Assembly: GCA_947465395.1 (NCBI GenBank)
Contig: CANIAL010000008.1
Span: forward strand, 39,232-103,231
Length of the DNA: 64,000 nt
Reading direction: 5' to 3'
Source of the DNA: Alphaproteobacteria bacterium
Lineage (GTDB): Bacteria; Pseudomonadota; Alphaproteobacteria; Micropepsales; Micropepsaceae
Shown here: piece by piece, positions 17,670 to 26,465 of the stretch
How positions within the stretch are numbered: the stretch's first letter is position 1
Layout: each line of letters starts with the position of its first letter
Position numbers and translations under genes: made by a program
The notes under the pieces: generated by a model
Seen by the model: the letters and a program-made list of their open reading frames with translations, nothing else
Databases searched by the model: none
What the model was told of the DNA's origin: nothing

Positions 17670-18457
17670 TGGCGGCGCGCCAGGCTGAAGCCGACCTTGT
17701 CGTCCATCCAGCGCGCCGAAATGGCCGACGCCACCGAGACGATAGCCCCGAACAACAGCGCGAAGGCGGTCCACAAGGTCACCATGGCTGCCGCTTTCCG
17801 CAGATTTTCCAATGCATCGCGGAAATGGATTTCGCCATTGCTGACGCGGGTCAGGGCGCTGGCGCTGGACAATCCGGTATCGCGGGACACCAAGTCGGCG
17901 ATCGCCATGCGGTCATCGCCGGCCAGCGGCTCGCGGCCGGTCACCAGCAGGATGCGCGAGGCCTGCGCCTTGTCCGCGATCACAACCGGGTTGTTGGGGG
18001 CGCCCCGGAACATGGAATCCACCCAGTAATTGGAAATACCGGCATTGCCCATGCGCGCCGCGCCGCTTGATGCGGACATGGTAGGCACGGTGGCGGCCAG
18101 CAACAGCCCCGCCACCACCGCCAGCGACCACATCACAAAGCCGTGCGCGGCGGCGCGGAATTCTTCTTCCTTGGAGGTTTCCACTTCCGGCCCGATCAGG
18201 CGGCCCACCAGATAGCCGCCAACCGCAAAACCAAATGCCTGGGACGCGAAGAAATAGATGGCTCCCAAGGACAACATGACAGCCGGCGAGGTTCCGCGCG
18301 CGGCCATGGAAAGCCCGACGCCGCCGCCCAGGGCAAGAAGGAAAAAGCTGGTGGCAATGGCAGCCACGGCGCCCGCAGAGCAGATGCCCCAACTCAACCC
18401 GGCGCGGTCATTGGCGATGATGGTTGCGCTGTCTTCGGTCAAAACCGTGGTGGACAT
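17666..18457 (-). CDS. Conserved integral membrane protein, function unknown
   Basis: A 263-aa protein from the ATG at 18457, preceded by GGGGGTTTGAC (a longer upstream frame lacks a ribosome site). A Thr/Ser-rich start leads into a SWGICSAGAVAAIATSFFLLALGGGVGLS helix, a motif shared by a family of uncharacterised alphaproteobacterial membrane proteins. Three more hydrophobic segments lie at about 75-95, 115-135 and near the C-terminus (about 235-258). The loop between about 140 and 230 is soluble. No catalytic residues are apparent, and the role is unknown. Confidence 0.75.
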   Translation of the reverse strand: MSTTVLTEDSATIIANDRAGLSWGICSAGAVAAIATSFFLLALGGGVGLSMAARGTSPAVMLSLGAIYFFASQAFGFAVGGYLVGRLIGPEVETSKEEEFRAAAHGFVMWSLAVVAGLLLAATVPTMSASSGAARMGNAGISNYWVDSMFRGAPNNPVVIADKAQASRILLVTGREPLAGDDRMAIADLVSRDTGLSSASALTRVSNGEIHFRDALENLRKAAAMVTLWTAFALLFGAIVSVASAISARWMDDKVGFSLARRH

Positions 18458-18576
18458 GTCAAACCCCCAGATTGCTTCATCCCGAAAACCCGCCCTGGCC
18501 TGTTTGGTTCCTTTTTCTTGCCGCCCCCGCAACCCTCCCCGCCGCTTGGCGTTAAAGGACGAAAGGGGAGAACTCC

Positions 18577-18657
18577 ATGCGATCCGGATGTTTGTGGCTG
18601 TTGGGTGCGCCGATCCCGCTGATCATCATTCTTTGGTTGATAACCGGGCACGCTTGA
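18577..18657 (+). CDS. 26-aa hydrophobic peptide
   Basis: An ATG at 18577 behind a strong AAAGGGGAG site opens a 26-codon frame ending TGA. The product is one hydrophobic helix with LLGAPIPLIIILW at its core. The pattern (basic start, LLG-x-PIP, aliphatic run, Trp) resembles short orphan membrane peptides I recall from other Proteobacteria. It lies alone between a divergent membrane protein and a convergent one. Function unknown. Confidence 0.5.
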   Translation: MRSGCLWLLGAPIPLIIILWLITGHA

Positions 18658-18745
18658 TGTGTCGGCGGCGTTCACTGCCGCCATTACCACGTAGCGCATC
18701 ACGAACGCCGTCCACGAGGAAAGGTGTTCGCGGACATGCCGCGCC

Positions 18746-20116
18746 TCATCCCCTGCGAGCGGCTAACGGCCAGTCCTTGACCAGGTACAGGCCTGCCGCG
18801 ATCACCGACAGGTCCAGCACGTAAAGATAGCGATAGTCACACGCCACCGACAGGAAGTAATAGCTCAAGCAATAAGCAAATGCGCCCAGCAGCAAGCCCA
18901 TGATGGCGAAATCGGCGGCCTCCCGCCGCCGGTACAAAAGCAGCAGGCAGACAAGCCCGCCTAGCGCGAACAACGGATGGGAAAACAGCGGCGTTCCCAG
19001 CAACTTTCTTCCGTAACCCCTGTCCAGCCAGGAATCGCGGACATTGTATCGGCGCGCCAATTTCAGCTGCGATAATATATCCGGCTCCCCGTTCACGCCT
19101 ACCACGAATGCAACGCATTCCTGGGGATGAAGCGAAAGTGCGACCCATTCAAAATCCGTCAACCGGACCTTGAGATAGGTGAGAGGGTTGGAAGAAACCG
19201 CGGCGCGCCATATCTGGCCCACTGCTCCTGCCTTGCCATTGGCAAGGGACAGGAACTGCTCATTATCAATCAGCGCGTCCTGTGATAGCGGCGCATAAAG
19301 CGCGGCCGACCGGGTCTGCATGAATTGCATCAGGCCGGGTGCTTCCTGCGCTTTTGGAATCGCCAGCTTGGGATCATGCTGCAGCATGCCGGCCATGTCA
19401 TAGAGCTGCAGATATTCGATCTGGCGCGTCGCGCTGGTCGCATCGGAAGACCGCAACTGAAGCGCGAGACTGAAAGTGCCCGCCAGCAAAAGCACGGCCG
19501 CTGCGAAACTCGCTGTCACGGCTGCGGATGTCCGCCAGCCTTGGGCGCAGCCGGAGATCGCCGCCAGCGCCAGAGCCGCAAAAACGCAAACCACGAAGCC
19601 GTTCTGGCGCGACAGGATCACCAGCGAGAAAAGAAAGGCCGAAGCCGCCAGCCAGCCATAACGCCGAGCAGGCTTGTTCCATGTGCTGGCGGCGCAGGCC
19701 AAGCTCGCAAAAGCCGCCAGGCAGGCATTGGCGAAAAGCACGTCCTTCCAGACAATGCCCTGATACAGAAAAAGTTGGGGCAGTGCGCAGACGACCAGCA
19801 CCGCCGGCATGGCCCACCAGGAGACGCGTGGTTTCAGCCACAAAAGTCCGATCAGCGATCCGAACGCCAGCGCACTGACGGCGAGGACATAGATCCCGGC
19901 GCCAACGGAAATGGAATCCGAGACGCCCAGCATCCAGGACATCACCGCCGGATGCCAGTTGGCGTAGCGGCCGTTGCGGCCCTCCAGCAGCTGCAAAATG
20001 GAATCGTAGGAAAGATGCCCTGGCAGGTTGGCGGCCAGCATGGCCATGAACCCCGCCATCAGGATCGCTGTTGCAGCGATCTGCGCAGACGGCAATCCCT
20101 TGTGTCTTCCGATCAT
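18746..20116 (-). CDS. Polytopic membrane protein, possible GT-C-type glycosyltransferase
   Basis: A 456-aa protein with about 11 membrane segments. After the first segment it has an extracytoplasmic loop with LSYDSILQLLEGRNGRYANWHP, reminiscent of the acidic first loop of GT-C glycosyltransferases and of DUF6020-type proteins. A non-membrane loop at about 225-340 carries ALYAPLSQDALIDNEQF. No better family match is seen. It is transcribed on the minus strand towards the small peptide gene. An alternative view is a polymer ligase-like or sensory membrane protein. Confidence 0.65.
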   Translation of the reverse strand: MIGRHKGLPSAQIAATAILMAGFMAMLAANLPGHLSYDSILQLLEGRNGRYANWHPAVMSWMLGVSDSISVGAGIYVLAVSALAFGSLIGLLWLKPRVSWWAMPAVLVVCALPQLFLYQGIVWKDVLFANACLAAFASLACAASTWNKPARRYGWLAASAFLFSLVILSRQNGFVVCVFAALALAAISGCAQGWRTSAAVTASFAAAVLLLAGTFSLALQLRSSDATSATRQIEYLQLYDMAGMLQHDPKLAIPKAQEAPGLMQFMQTRSAALYAPLSQDALIDNEQFLSLANGKAGAVGQIWRAAVSSNPLTYLKVRLTDFEWVALSLHPQECVAFVVGVNGEPDILSQLKLARRYNVRDSWLDRGYGRKLLGTPLFSHPLFALGGLVCLLLLYRRREAADFAIMGLLLGAFAYCLSYYFLSVACDYRYLYVLDLSVIAAGLYLVKDWPLAARRG

Positions 20117-20195
20117 GCTTTACCTGTAGCGCGACAGGGCCCCGCGCCGCATAGCGGCGCAAAAAATTGAATCGATCCCTGTGCGCCTTCAAACA

Positions 20196-20226
20196 ATTTC
20201 TTCAATCGCCTTGGCGATTGAAGAAA
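20196..20226 (-). terminator. Terminator of tRNA-Val
   Basis: A 14-15-bp stem (TTTCTTCAATCGCC on the minus strand) with a 2-base loop, followed by TTGTTT. It begins directly at the CCA end of the tRNA. Confidence 0.75.
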
Positions 20227-20301
20227 TGGTGGGCGCGACAGGGATCGAACCTGTGACCCCTTCCATGTCAAGGAAGTGCTCTCCCGCTGAGCTACGCGCC
20301 C
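20227..20301 (-). tRNA. tRNA-Val (anticodon GAC)
   Basis: The cloverleaf is complete: acceptor GGGCGCG/CGCGCCC, D stem GCTC/GAGC, anticodon stem CTTCC/GGAAG with loop TTGACAT (anticodon GAC), T stem ACAGG/CCTGT with loop TTCGATC, discriminator A and an encoded CCA. Confidence 0.97.
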
Positions 20302-20414
20302 CACCTGCAGACGGCATTTCTGCCCGCTCGGGGCGCTTTCATAACCGCCCGCTGGCCCAAAGAAAAGCGGCCTCAAAACCGGCCCAAAAGGCGCTTTTTT
20401 GCCCCCGAAAACCC

Positions 20415-20777
20415 TCAGGCGGCAGCCAGCATGCGCTCCACCTCGGCCACGATCTCGCGCAGGTGGAAGGGCTTGGACAGGATCTTGGCCTGTTTGGGCG
20501 CACCCGAGGACGGGTGCAAAGCCACGGCGGCAAAGCCGGTGATGAACATGATCTTGAGGGCGGCGTTCATTTCGGCGGCCCGTTTGGCCAGCTCGATCCC
20601 GTCCATGCCCGGCATCACGATGTCAGTCAGAAGCAGGTCGAAGCTGAAGCCCTTGATGCATTCATAGGCATCCGCCCCGTCCCCGAAATCGGTCACGGCA
20701 TGGCCGGCGCGCACCAGGGCCGCCGCCAGGAACTTGCGCAGCGATTCATCGTCTTCCGCCAAAAGGATATGCGCCAT
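20415..20777 (-). CDS. cpdR: Stand-alone receiver protein, CpdR-like
   Basis: A 120-aa single receiver domain starting at the ATG at 20777; the open frame extends far upstream but the protein family begins MAHILLAEDDESLR. D9/D10, phospho-acceptor D52 (LTDIVMPGMDG), T80 (FITGF) and K102 (SKPF) are all present. The sequence follows CpdR, the alphaproteobacterial phospho-regulated adaptor that primes ClpXP to degrade cell-cycle proteins. The C-terminus ends LAAA, in line with CpdR itself being a ClpXP substrate. It is downstream of, but not linked to, the divergent amidohydrolase gene. Confidence 0.85.
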   Translation of the reverse strand: MAHILLAEDDESLRKFLAAALVRAGHAVTDFGDGADAYECIKGFSFDLLLTDIVMPGMDGIELAKRAAEMNAALKIMFITGFAAVALHPSSGAPKQAKILSKPFHLREIVAEVERMLAAA

Positions 20778-20906
20778 AAGCCCCTGATTATTGAAGGAAC
20801 AGCCTGCCCGCCCCCAATAAAGCCTATAAACCCGGACCGGTAAACGGCCCCTCGCATGGCTGGTTAAGGGCTTGGGGCGCGTCCCCGGGCATGGCAGATT
20901 GGCACC

Positions 20907-21812
20907 ATGGCCTTGCCCCCCGAACCGGCACCTATTGCTGACAGCGCCCTGGCGCTGCTTCTGGCGGAACCCTTCCGCATCACCCGCCCGGCGCGCCAGA
21001 CCCTGCCTTTCATTTTCGCCTCCCCCCATTCGGGGCGGCTCTATCCCCATGGCCTGATCGCCGCCAGCGCGCTGTCGCCGCTGATGTTGCGCCGTTCGGA
21101 AGACGCCTTTGTGGACGAACTGTTTTCCAGCGTCACGGCGCTGGGCGCGCCGATGATTTCGGCGCGTTTTCCCCGCGCCTATTGCGATGTGAACCGGGCG
21201 CAAAGCGAACTGGATGCCGGCATGTTCGCAGGCCCCCTGAACATGGTGGTAGACGCGCCGTCCCCCCGTGTGCAGGCAGGCCTTGGCGTCATTCCCCGCA
21301 TCGTGCGCGATGGCGCGGAAATCTACCGCCGCAAGCTGGCGCCCGCCGAAGCCGAATTCCGTTTGGCCCATTTCTGGCGGCCTTATCACGCAGCCCTGGA
21401 TCTGCTGGTGGAAGAGACGCTGGCCCGTTTCGGCGTGGCAGTGCTGGTGGATTGCCATTCCATGCCATCGGCCCTGTCGGTGCCGGACATCGTGCTGGGC
21501 GACCGCTATGGCGCATCCGCCGCACCGATGGTGACGCAATGGACGGAAGCGGCCTTTTCCGGTTTCAGCATGGCGCGCAACGCGCCCTATGCCGGCGGCT
21601 ATACAACGGTGCGCCATGGCCGCCCTGACCGGCGCTGTCACGCGCTGCAGGCAGAAGTGAACCGGGCGCTGTACCTGGAAGAAGACACGATCCAGAGGAA
21701 GCCCGCTTTCGAGACCGTGCGGGCGCGCCTGGGCCAAGCGCTGGCGCAACTGGTGCGATTGGATGCCAGTGCGCTCGACACCCGCGCCACGCTCTCCCAG
21801 GCGGCGGAGTAG
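20907..21812 (+). CDS. N-formylglutamate amidohydrolase family protein
   Basis: A 301-aa enzyme. FIFASPHSGRLYP (about 32-44), RSEDAFVDELF, SARFPRAYCDVNR and LVDCHSMPS are the family's conserved blocks, containing the likely metal ligands (His, Glu, His). Known members hydrolyse N-formylglutamate, the last step of one histidine-degradation route. No other hut genes are nearby, so the exact substrate is open. The preceding 130 bases hold the divergent cpdR start. Confidence 0.87.
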   Translation: MALPPEPAPIADSALALLLAEPFRITRPARQTLPFIFASPHSGRLYPHGLIAASALSPLMLRRSEDAFVDELFSSVTALGAPMISARFPRAYCDVNRAQSELDAGMFAGPLNMVVDAPSPRVQAGLGVIPRIVRDGAEIYRRKLAPAEAEFRLAHFWRPYHAALDLLVEETLARFGVAVLVDCHSMPSALSVPDIVLGDRYGASAAPMVTQWTEAAFSGFSMARNAPYAGGYTTVRHGRPDRRCHALQAEVNRALYLEEDTIQRKPAFETVRARLGQALAQLVRLDASALDTRATLSQAAE

Positions 21813-21814
21813 CC

Positions 21815-21912
21815 AGAAAAAAGGCCGCCCCGAGGGGCGGCCAAGTTCGGGGAGGAAACGCCCAACTGGGGCGGACAGCTTCGCCGTACAAACATCTAGC
21901 AAATACCGCGTT
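21815..21912 (-). ncRNA. Candidate small RNA with anti-Shine-Dalgarno-like CCUCC
   Basis: On the minus strand TTGCCA (21940-21945) and TTTATT (21918-21923) with 16-base spacing form a possible promoter. About 85 bases on there is a very strong terminator (21823-21842). The interval contains GTTTCCTCCCC, which could pair with ribosome-binding sites, and no convincing reading frame. There is no minus-strand gene for the terminator to serve, so an sRNA is the simplest reading. Unproven. Confidence 0.3.
21823..21842 (-). terminator. Strong orphan terminator on the minus strand
   Basis: GGCCGCCCC pairs with GGGGCGGCC around a 2-3-base loop and is followed on the minus strand by six T. The T run lies on the strand opposite the amidohydrolase, whose stop codon is 10 bases away. 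Confidence 0.7.
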
Positions 21913-22353
21913 GCAACAATAAAGCTGCGGAATCGCGGCTGGCAAGTGAAACTTGAGACAAGTTGCGAAAATTTTTTGTAAGGAAAGCGCCGACAACTTT
22001 GCCGCCTACCCCATTTTTGGCCCTTTTGACTGTCCTTGATGTGCAATGCAGCATTGCGGACGCATTGCTGGAGCGGCCTCTTCATCATCCTGTCGCTGCC
22101 CTGCAACAACAGATTCGCGCAGACGCGCCATCTTGCCTCCAGACAGGGAGGCAACATGTCCGCCACAGGGCCAAGACCGCGCTGGTTGAAAGCGGCTGCG
22201 GGCTTGCCGATGATGCGGACCGATGCCCAACACCCAAGCCTTCTGCAATTCCTGTTCAGCCCTCCGGCGGAGCATCCATTCGCGCGACCGCGCCTGTTCG
22301 CGCGCCGCGCCATTGCCCTGCAGCCCAGCGCCATTCCCGGCGTGGCGGCGCAT

Positions 22354-23373
22354 TTGAAAATCATGATCGTCACCGATGCCTGGCGGCCCCAGGTCAACGG
22401 CGTGGTGCGCACCCTGGAAGTGCTGGGCGAGGAATTGCGCGCCCTGGGCCACGACGTGCGTTTCGCAACGCCAGAAGGCCGCATAACCGTCGGCCTTCCC
22501 ACCTATCCCGAAATCCGCCTGGCGCTGTTTGCGGGGGCGGCCCTGGAAAAAGAGATGCGCGATTTCGCGCCCGATGCGGTGCATATCGCAACCGAAGGCC
22601 CATTGGGCATGGCGGCGCGGCGTCTTTGCATCCGTCACGGCATTGATTTTTCCACGTCGTTTCACACTCGCTTTGCCGAATATGTGGCGGCGCGCTTTCC
22701 CCTTTTTCCCGCCGAACTTGTCTGGCGCTGGCTGCGCTGGTTTCACGGCCCCGCCAGCGCAATGATGGTGGCGACTGAAAGCTTGAAGCGCGAGATGGCG
22801 GCCAAGGGCTTCACCAATATCCGCCTGTGGTCGCGCGGCGTGGATGTGGACCAGTTTCACCCTGTCGGCGGTGCGTCGTTGCCCGATCAAAAGCCCCTCT
22901 GGCTTTATGTGGGCCGGGTGGCGGTGGAAAAAAACATCGAGGCTTTTTTGGACCTGGACCTGCCCGGCACCAAGATCGTGGTGGGCGACGGGCCGGACCG
23001 CGCCGTGCTGGCCGCCCGCTATCCCGCCGCGCGCTTCCTGGGCGCGCTGTCGGGTGAGGCGCTGGTTCGCGCCTATTCGGCCAGCACGGTTTTTGTCTTT
23101 CCCAGCCGCACCGACACGTTCGGGCTGGTGCTGCTGGAGGCATTGGCTTGTGGATTGACTGTTGCGGCCTATCCCGTGCCGGGGCCGCTGGACGTCTTGG
23201 GCGACGCCCCCGTGGCGGCGCTGGACGAAGATCTGGGCCGCGCCTGCCGGACGGCGCTGGCCATTGCCAATGCCGGAGTAGCCAATCCCCGGGCCTTTGC
23301 CCTGGAACGGTCCTGGCGGGCCTGCACAGTGCAATTCCTGCGCAATATTGTGGTCGAGCCGGATCAGGTTTAG
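22354..23373 (+). CDS. GT4-family glycosyltransferase
   Basis: About 339 aa. The open frame runs upstream to 22036, but the family homology begins KIMIVTDAWRPQVNGVVRTL, so I place the start at the TTG at 22354 (ATG at 22363 is the alternative); ribosome sites are poor at all candidates. SFHTRF and the RGVDVDQFHP acceptor loop, VGDGPDR and the FPSRTDTFGLVLLEALACG nucleotide-sugar site are typical of GT-B retaining GT4 enzymes that glycosylate lipids or polysaccharides. It begins a four-gene envelope-glycan cluster. Confidence 0.85.
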   Translation: MKIMIVTDAWRPQVNGVVRTLEVLGEELRALGHDVRFATPEGRITVGLPTYPEIRLALFAGAALEKEMRDFAPDAVHIATEGPLGMAARRLCIRHGIDFSTSFHTRFAEYVAARFPLFPAELVWRWLRWFHGPASAMMVATESLKREMAAKGFTNIRLWSRGVDVDQFHPVGGASLPDQKPLWLYVGRVAVEKNIEAFLDLDLPGTKIVVGDGPDRAVLAARYPAARFLGALSGEALVRAYSASTVFVFPSRTDTFGLVLLEALACGLTVAAYPVPGPLDVLGDAPVAALDEDLGRACRTALAIANAGVANPRAFALERSWRACTVQFLRNIVVEPDQV

Positions 23374-23463
23374 GCCCGTTTTGGGGGCTTTTGGGGGCCG
23401 GACCCTTATGCCGGGGCCGGGACTGCGCTAGAAACACTGGTAAATCCGCAGGTTTCAGCCGCC

Positions 23464-25074
23464 ATGCCGCCCTTGCTCCGCCCCCGCTGGGGCCTCAGCG
23501 CCAGAGAGTTTGCCTTTCTGGGCCTCACCATCCTGTTCTGGGCGGGGTTCGTGATCGTACTGGGCAAGGACACGTCCTGGGACTTCCGCAATTATCACTG
23601 GTACGCGCCCTACGCCTTCCTCAACAACCGCATGGCGATGGACGTGGTGGTGGCGCACCAGGCCAGCTACTACAACCCCATCCTCGACATTCCCTTTTAC
23701 TGGCTGGCCACCCACACCCGTTCCTGGATCGCGCTGGGCGTGCTGGGGGCGGTGCAGGGCGCCAATGTGGTGCCGCTTTATCTGATCGCGCGCGAAGGCC
23801 TGACATTCGGAAACCAGCCCTTTGCAGACCGCAATTTGGCTGCGGGCGCGCTGACGCTGATAGGACTGGCGGGCGCTCAGACGCTCTCCAGTTTCGGCAC
23901 CACCTATTACGACAATGTGATGAGCGTGTTTGTGCTGTCGGGGCTGGCCATCCTGATCGTCAAGCGCGAAGCATTGAAAACCGCGCCGCTGGGGCAAGCC
24001 GCCGCCATCGCTGGCGTGGCCGGACTGATCACCGGTTCGGCCATGGGCCTGAAGCTGCCCGAAATGCCTTTTTGCATCGGCTTTGCCGCCACCCTGGTGT
24101 CACTGGGCGGCGGCGTGAAGCGCCAGGCCGTGCGCCTGGTCGCGGGCGGCATTTGTGGCGTCTTGGGCTTTGCGCTGTTCAGTGGCTGGTGGATGCTGCA
24201 CATGCAGCACCTTACCGGCAATCCGCTCTTTCCCTATTTCAACGACTATTTCCATTCGCCGCTGGCGCTGGATTCACCCTACCGCGACATGCGCTTTTTG
24301 CCAACGCATCTGTGGCGGCAGATTTTCTTTCCCGTGCTCTTCTCGCTGGACTGGCATGTGGCCGACGATCTGGGCTTCCAGGATATCCGCGTCGCCATCG
24401 CCTATTTCCTGGTGATCGGGCTGGGCGTGCTGGCGGCATTGCGCAAGACGGCGCGCGATCCCTTGATCCGCACCGACGTGATGGTGCCGCTGCTGGTATT
24501 CGTGGCGGTGTCCTATTTCGTCTGGCTGAAATTCTTTGCCATCTACCGCTACATCATTCTGCTGGAAATGCTGGCGGGCATCGTCATCGTGGCAGCAGTA
24601 GGCGCCTTTCCGCTGGCGCGGCGCACCCGCTACATGGCGCTGGCGGCCATCGCCTTTGCCGTGCTGGTGACGGCGCGCAGCGATTTCCTGGACCATGTGC
24701 CGCTTGGCGATCCCTATATCGAGGTGGCGCTGCCCCCCATTGCCGATCCCGCCCGCACCATGGTGGTGATGACGGGCGATGCGCCCATGGGCTTCATCGC
24801 CCCATCCTTGCCGCCGCAAATTCCTGTCCTGCGCATTGACGGCTGGATGGTGCAGCCCCGCGACGGCACCCGCATCACGGCGGGCATGAAGGCGCGGGTC
24901 GCAGCCCATCTGGACGCGGGCAAGCCGCTTTTCCTGATCGCGGACGCCACCGACATGGGCCGGGCCGCCAATGCCCTGACCGCCTATGGACTGGCCATAC
25001 GCTGGACCGAGTGCCAGCAATTCGACACCAATCTGGGCGGCCTGTATCAATGGTGCCCCGTTGCGCGAAAGTAG
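23464..25074 (+). CDS. Polytopic membrane protein, putative GT-C-type glycosyltransferase
   Basis: A 536-aa protein with about 10-11 membrane helices. The early extracytoplasmic loop has SWDFRNYHWYAPYAFLNNRMAMDVV and a Tyr/Asn-rich YYNPILDIPFYWL, resembling acidic/aromatic loops of polyprenyl-phosphate-sugar-dependent transferases. A C-terminal soluble part (about 430-536) has alternating strands. The stop is 6 bases before the GT2 gene. Together with GT2 and GtrA it suggests lipid-linked sugar transfer outside the membrane. The exact family is unclear. Confidence 0.7.
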   Translation: MPPLLRPRWGLSAREFAFLGLTILFWAGFVIVLGKDTSWDFRNYHWYAPYAFLNNRMAMDVVVAHQASYYNPILDIPFYWLATHTRSWIALGVLGAVQGANVVPLYLIAREGLTFGNQPFADRNLAAGALTLIGLAGAQTLSSFGTTYYDNVMSVFVLSGLAILIVKREALKTAPLGQAAAIAGVAGLITGSAMGLKLPEMPFCIGFAATLVSLGGGVKRQAVRLVAGGICGVLGFALFSGWWMLHMQHLTGNPLFPYFNDYFHSPLALDSPYRDMRFLPTHLWRQIFFPVLFSLDWHVADDLGFQDIRVAIAYFLVIGLGVLAALRKTARDPLIRTDVMVPLLVFVAVSYFVWLKFFAIYRYIILLEMLAGIVIVAAVGAFPLARRTRYMALAAIAFAVLVTARSDFLDHVPLGDPYIEVALPPIADPARTMVVMTGDAPMGFIAPSLPPQIPVLRIDGWMVQPRDGTRITAGMKARVAAHLDAGKPLFLIADATDMGRAANALTAYGLAIRWTECQQFDTNLGGLYQWCPVARK

Positions 25075-25080
25075 CCCGAC

Positions 25081-26025
25081 ATGAATATCGCCGTCCTGGT
25101 GCCCTGTTACAACGAGGAAGCGGCCATCGCCACAGTGGTGCGCGATTTCAAATCCGCGCTGCCGGACGCCATCATCTATGTCTATGACAATAATTCGCGC
25201 GACCGGACCATGGCGCGGGCGCGGGAAGCCGGCGCGGTGGTGCGCAGCGAAACCCGCCAGGGCAAGGGCAATGTGGTTCGCCGCATGTTTGCGGATGTTG
25301 AAGCCGATATCTATGTGCTGGTGGATGGCGACGATACCTATGACGCCGGCGCCGCCAAGGACATGGTGGCGCGGGTACTGGAAACGGGCGCGGACCTTCT
25401 CACCGCCCGGCGCATCCACACAGACGCCGCCGCCTATCGCATGGGGCATGTGCTGGGAAACCGCCTGCTGACCGGCCTGACCGCCGCGCTGTTCCAGGTG
25501 CGGCTGACGGACATGCTGAGCGGGTACCGCATTTTTTCGCGCCGCTTTGTCAAATCCTTTCCCTTTACCGCTGAAGGCTTCGGCATCGAGACCGAACTGA
25601 CCGTCCATGCCGTGCGGCTGATGATGCCCATGGCGGAGATGGACACCCGCTATAAGGAGCGGCCGGTGGGCTCGGTCTCCAAGCTCAACACTTGGGTAGA
25701 TGGCTTTCGCATCCTGCGCACCATCGCCCACCTGGTGCGGGAGGAGCGCCCGCTGGTGTTCTTTACCGTGGCCTTTTTGATCCTGGCCGCCTTCTCGCTG
25801 TTCGTGGGAACGCCGGTGGTGAGCGAATATCTGGACACGGGGCAGGTGCCGCGCCTTCCCACCGCCGTCCTGGCCACCGGGTTGATGTTGCTGGCCTTTC
25901 TGGCGCTGACCTGCGGGCTGATCCTGGACATGGTAACGCGCGGGCGCTGGGAACAGAAGCGCATGGCGTATCTGGCGATCCCCGGTCCCCTCGACGTCAA
26001 TCCCAAGCACGCTGACAAGCCGTGA
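25081..26025 (+). CDS. GT2-family glycosyltransferase with C-terminal membrane anchors
   Basis: A 314-aa protein. The GT-A domain (1-225) starts NIAVLVPCYNEEAAIATVV and has the DGDDTYDAG metal motif (about 83-91) and ARRIHTDAAAYRMGH acceptor region. Two hydrophobic helices follow at about 225-250 and 265-295. This layout is that of dolichyl/undecaprenyl-phosphate sugar synthases, which load a polyprenyl phosphate with glucose or mannose. It overlaps gtrA by GTGA. Confidence 0.88.
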   Translation: MNIAVLVPCYNEEAAIATVVRDFKSALPDAIIYVYDNNSRDRTMARAREAGAVVRSETRQGKGNVVRRMFADVEADIYVLVDGDDTYDAGAAKDMVARVLETGADLLTARRIHTDAAAYRMGHVLGNRLLTGLTAALFQVRLTDMLSGYRIFSRRFVKSFPFTAEGFGIETELTVHAVRLMMPMAEMDTRYKERPVGSVSKLNTWVDGFRILRTIAHLVREERPLVFFTVAFLILAAFSLFVGTPVVSEYLDTGQVPRLPTAVLATGLMLLAFLALTCGLILDMVTRGRWEQKRMAYLAIPGPLDVNPKHADKP

Positions 26026-26465
26026 AATTCCTGCATTGGCTGCTGCGCTTTTCCTTTGTGCGCTTCGCCATTGTGGGCGGTGCTGGCTATGTGGTGGATG
26101 CAGGCATGCTGGCGCTGGGCACTGGCGTGCTGAAACTGGAATTCGCGCCCGCCCGCGCCCTCTCCATCTTCATCGCCATGTGCTTTACCTGGATCGGCAA
26201 CCGCTATCTGACATTCCCCGAAAGGCGGGCGCGGACGGTTTCTGGCGCGGCGCAGGAATGGCTGAAATTCGTGGGCGCCAACAGTTTCGGTGCGCTGGTC
26301 AATTTTGGCGTTTCGGTGGGACTGGTGCGCTATGCGCCCTGGCCCGCAAGCAATTATTTCGTGGCGCAGGCCTGCGGCGTGCTGGCCGGGCTGGTGTTCA
26401 ATTTCACACTGTCCCGCGCGCTGGTCTTCAGGGCGCCTTCGGGCTTCCCACCCGCACGGACTTGA
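26022..26465 (+). CDS. GtrA-family membrane protein
   Basis: A 147-aa protein with four membrane helices, starting at a GTG that overlaps the GT2 stop. FVRFAIVGGAGYVVDAGMLALG and the FTWIGNRYLTFPERR loop are GtrA hallmarks. GtrA proteins are thought to flip polyprenyl-phosphate-linked sugars made by the adjacent GT2 enzyme. Its 3' end overlaps the convergent modC by 38 bases. Confidence 0.88.
   Translation: MKFLHWLLRFSFVRFAIVGGAGYVVDAGMLALGTGVLKLEFAPARALSIFIAMCFTWIGNRYLTFPERRARTVSGAAQEWLKFVGANSFGALVNFGVSVGLVRYAPWPASNYFVAQACGVLAGLVFNFTLSRALVFRAPSGFPPART

Noticed and set aside
20778..22502. Long N-terminal extension of the CpdR frame
   Set aside because: The extension runs antisense to the amidohydrolase gene and across the candidate sRNA; CpdR homology begins at MAHILLAEDD.
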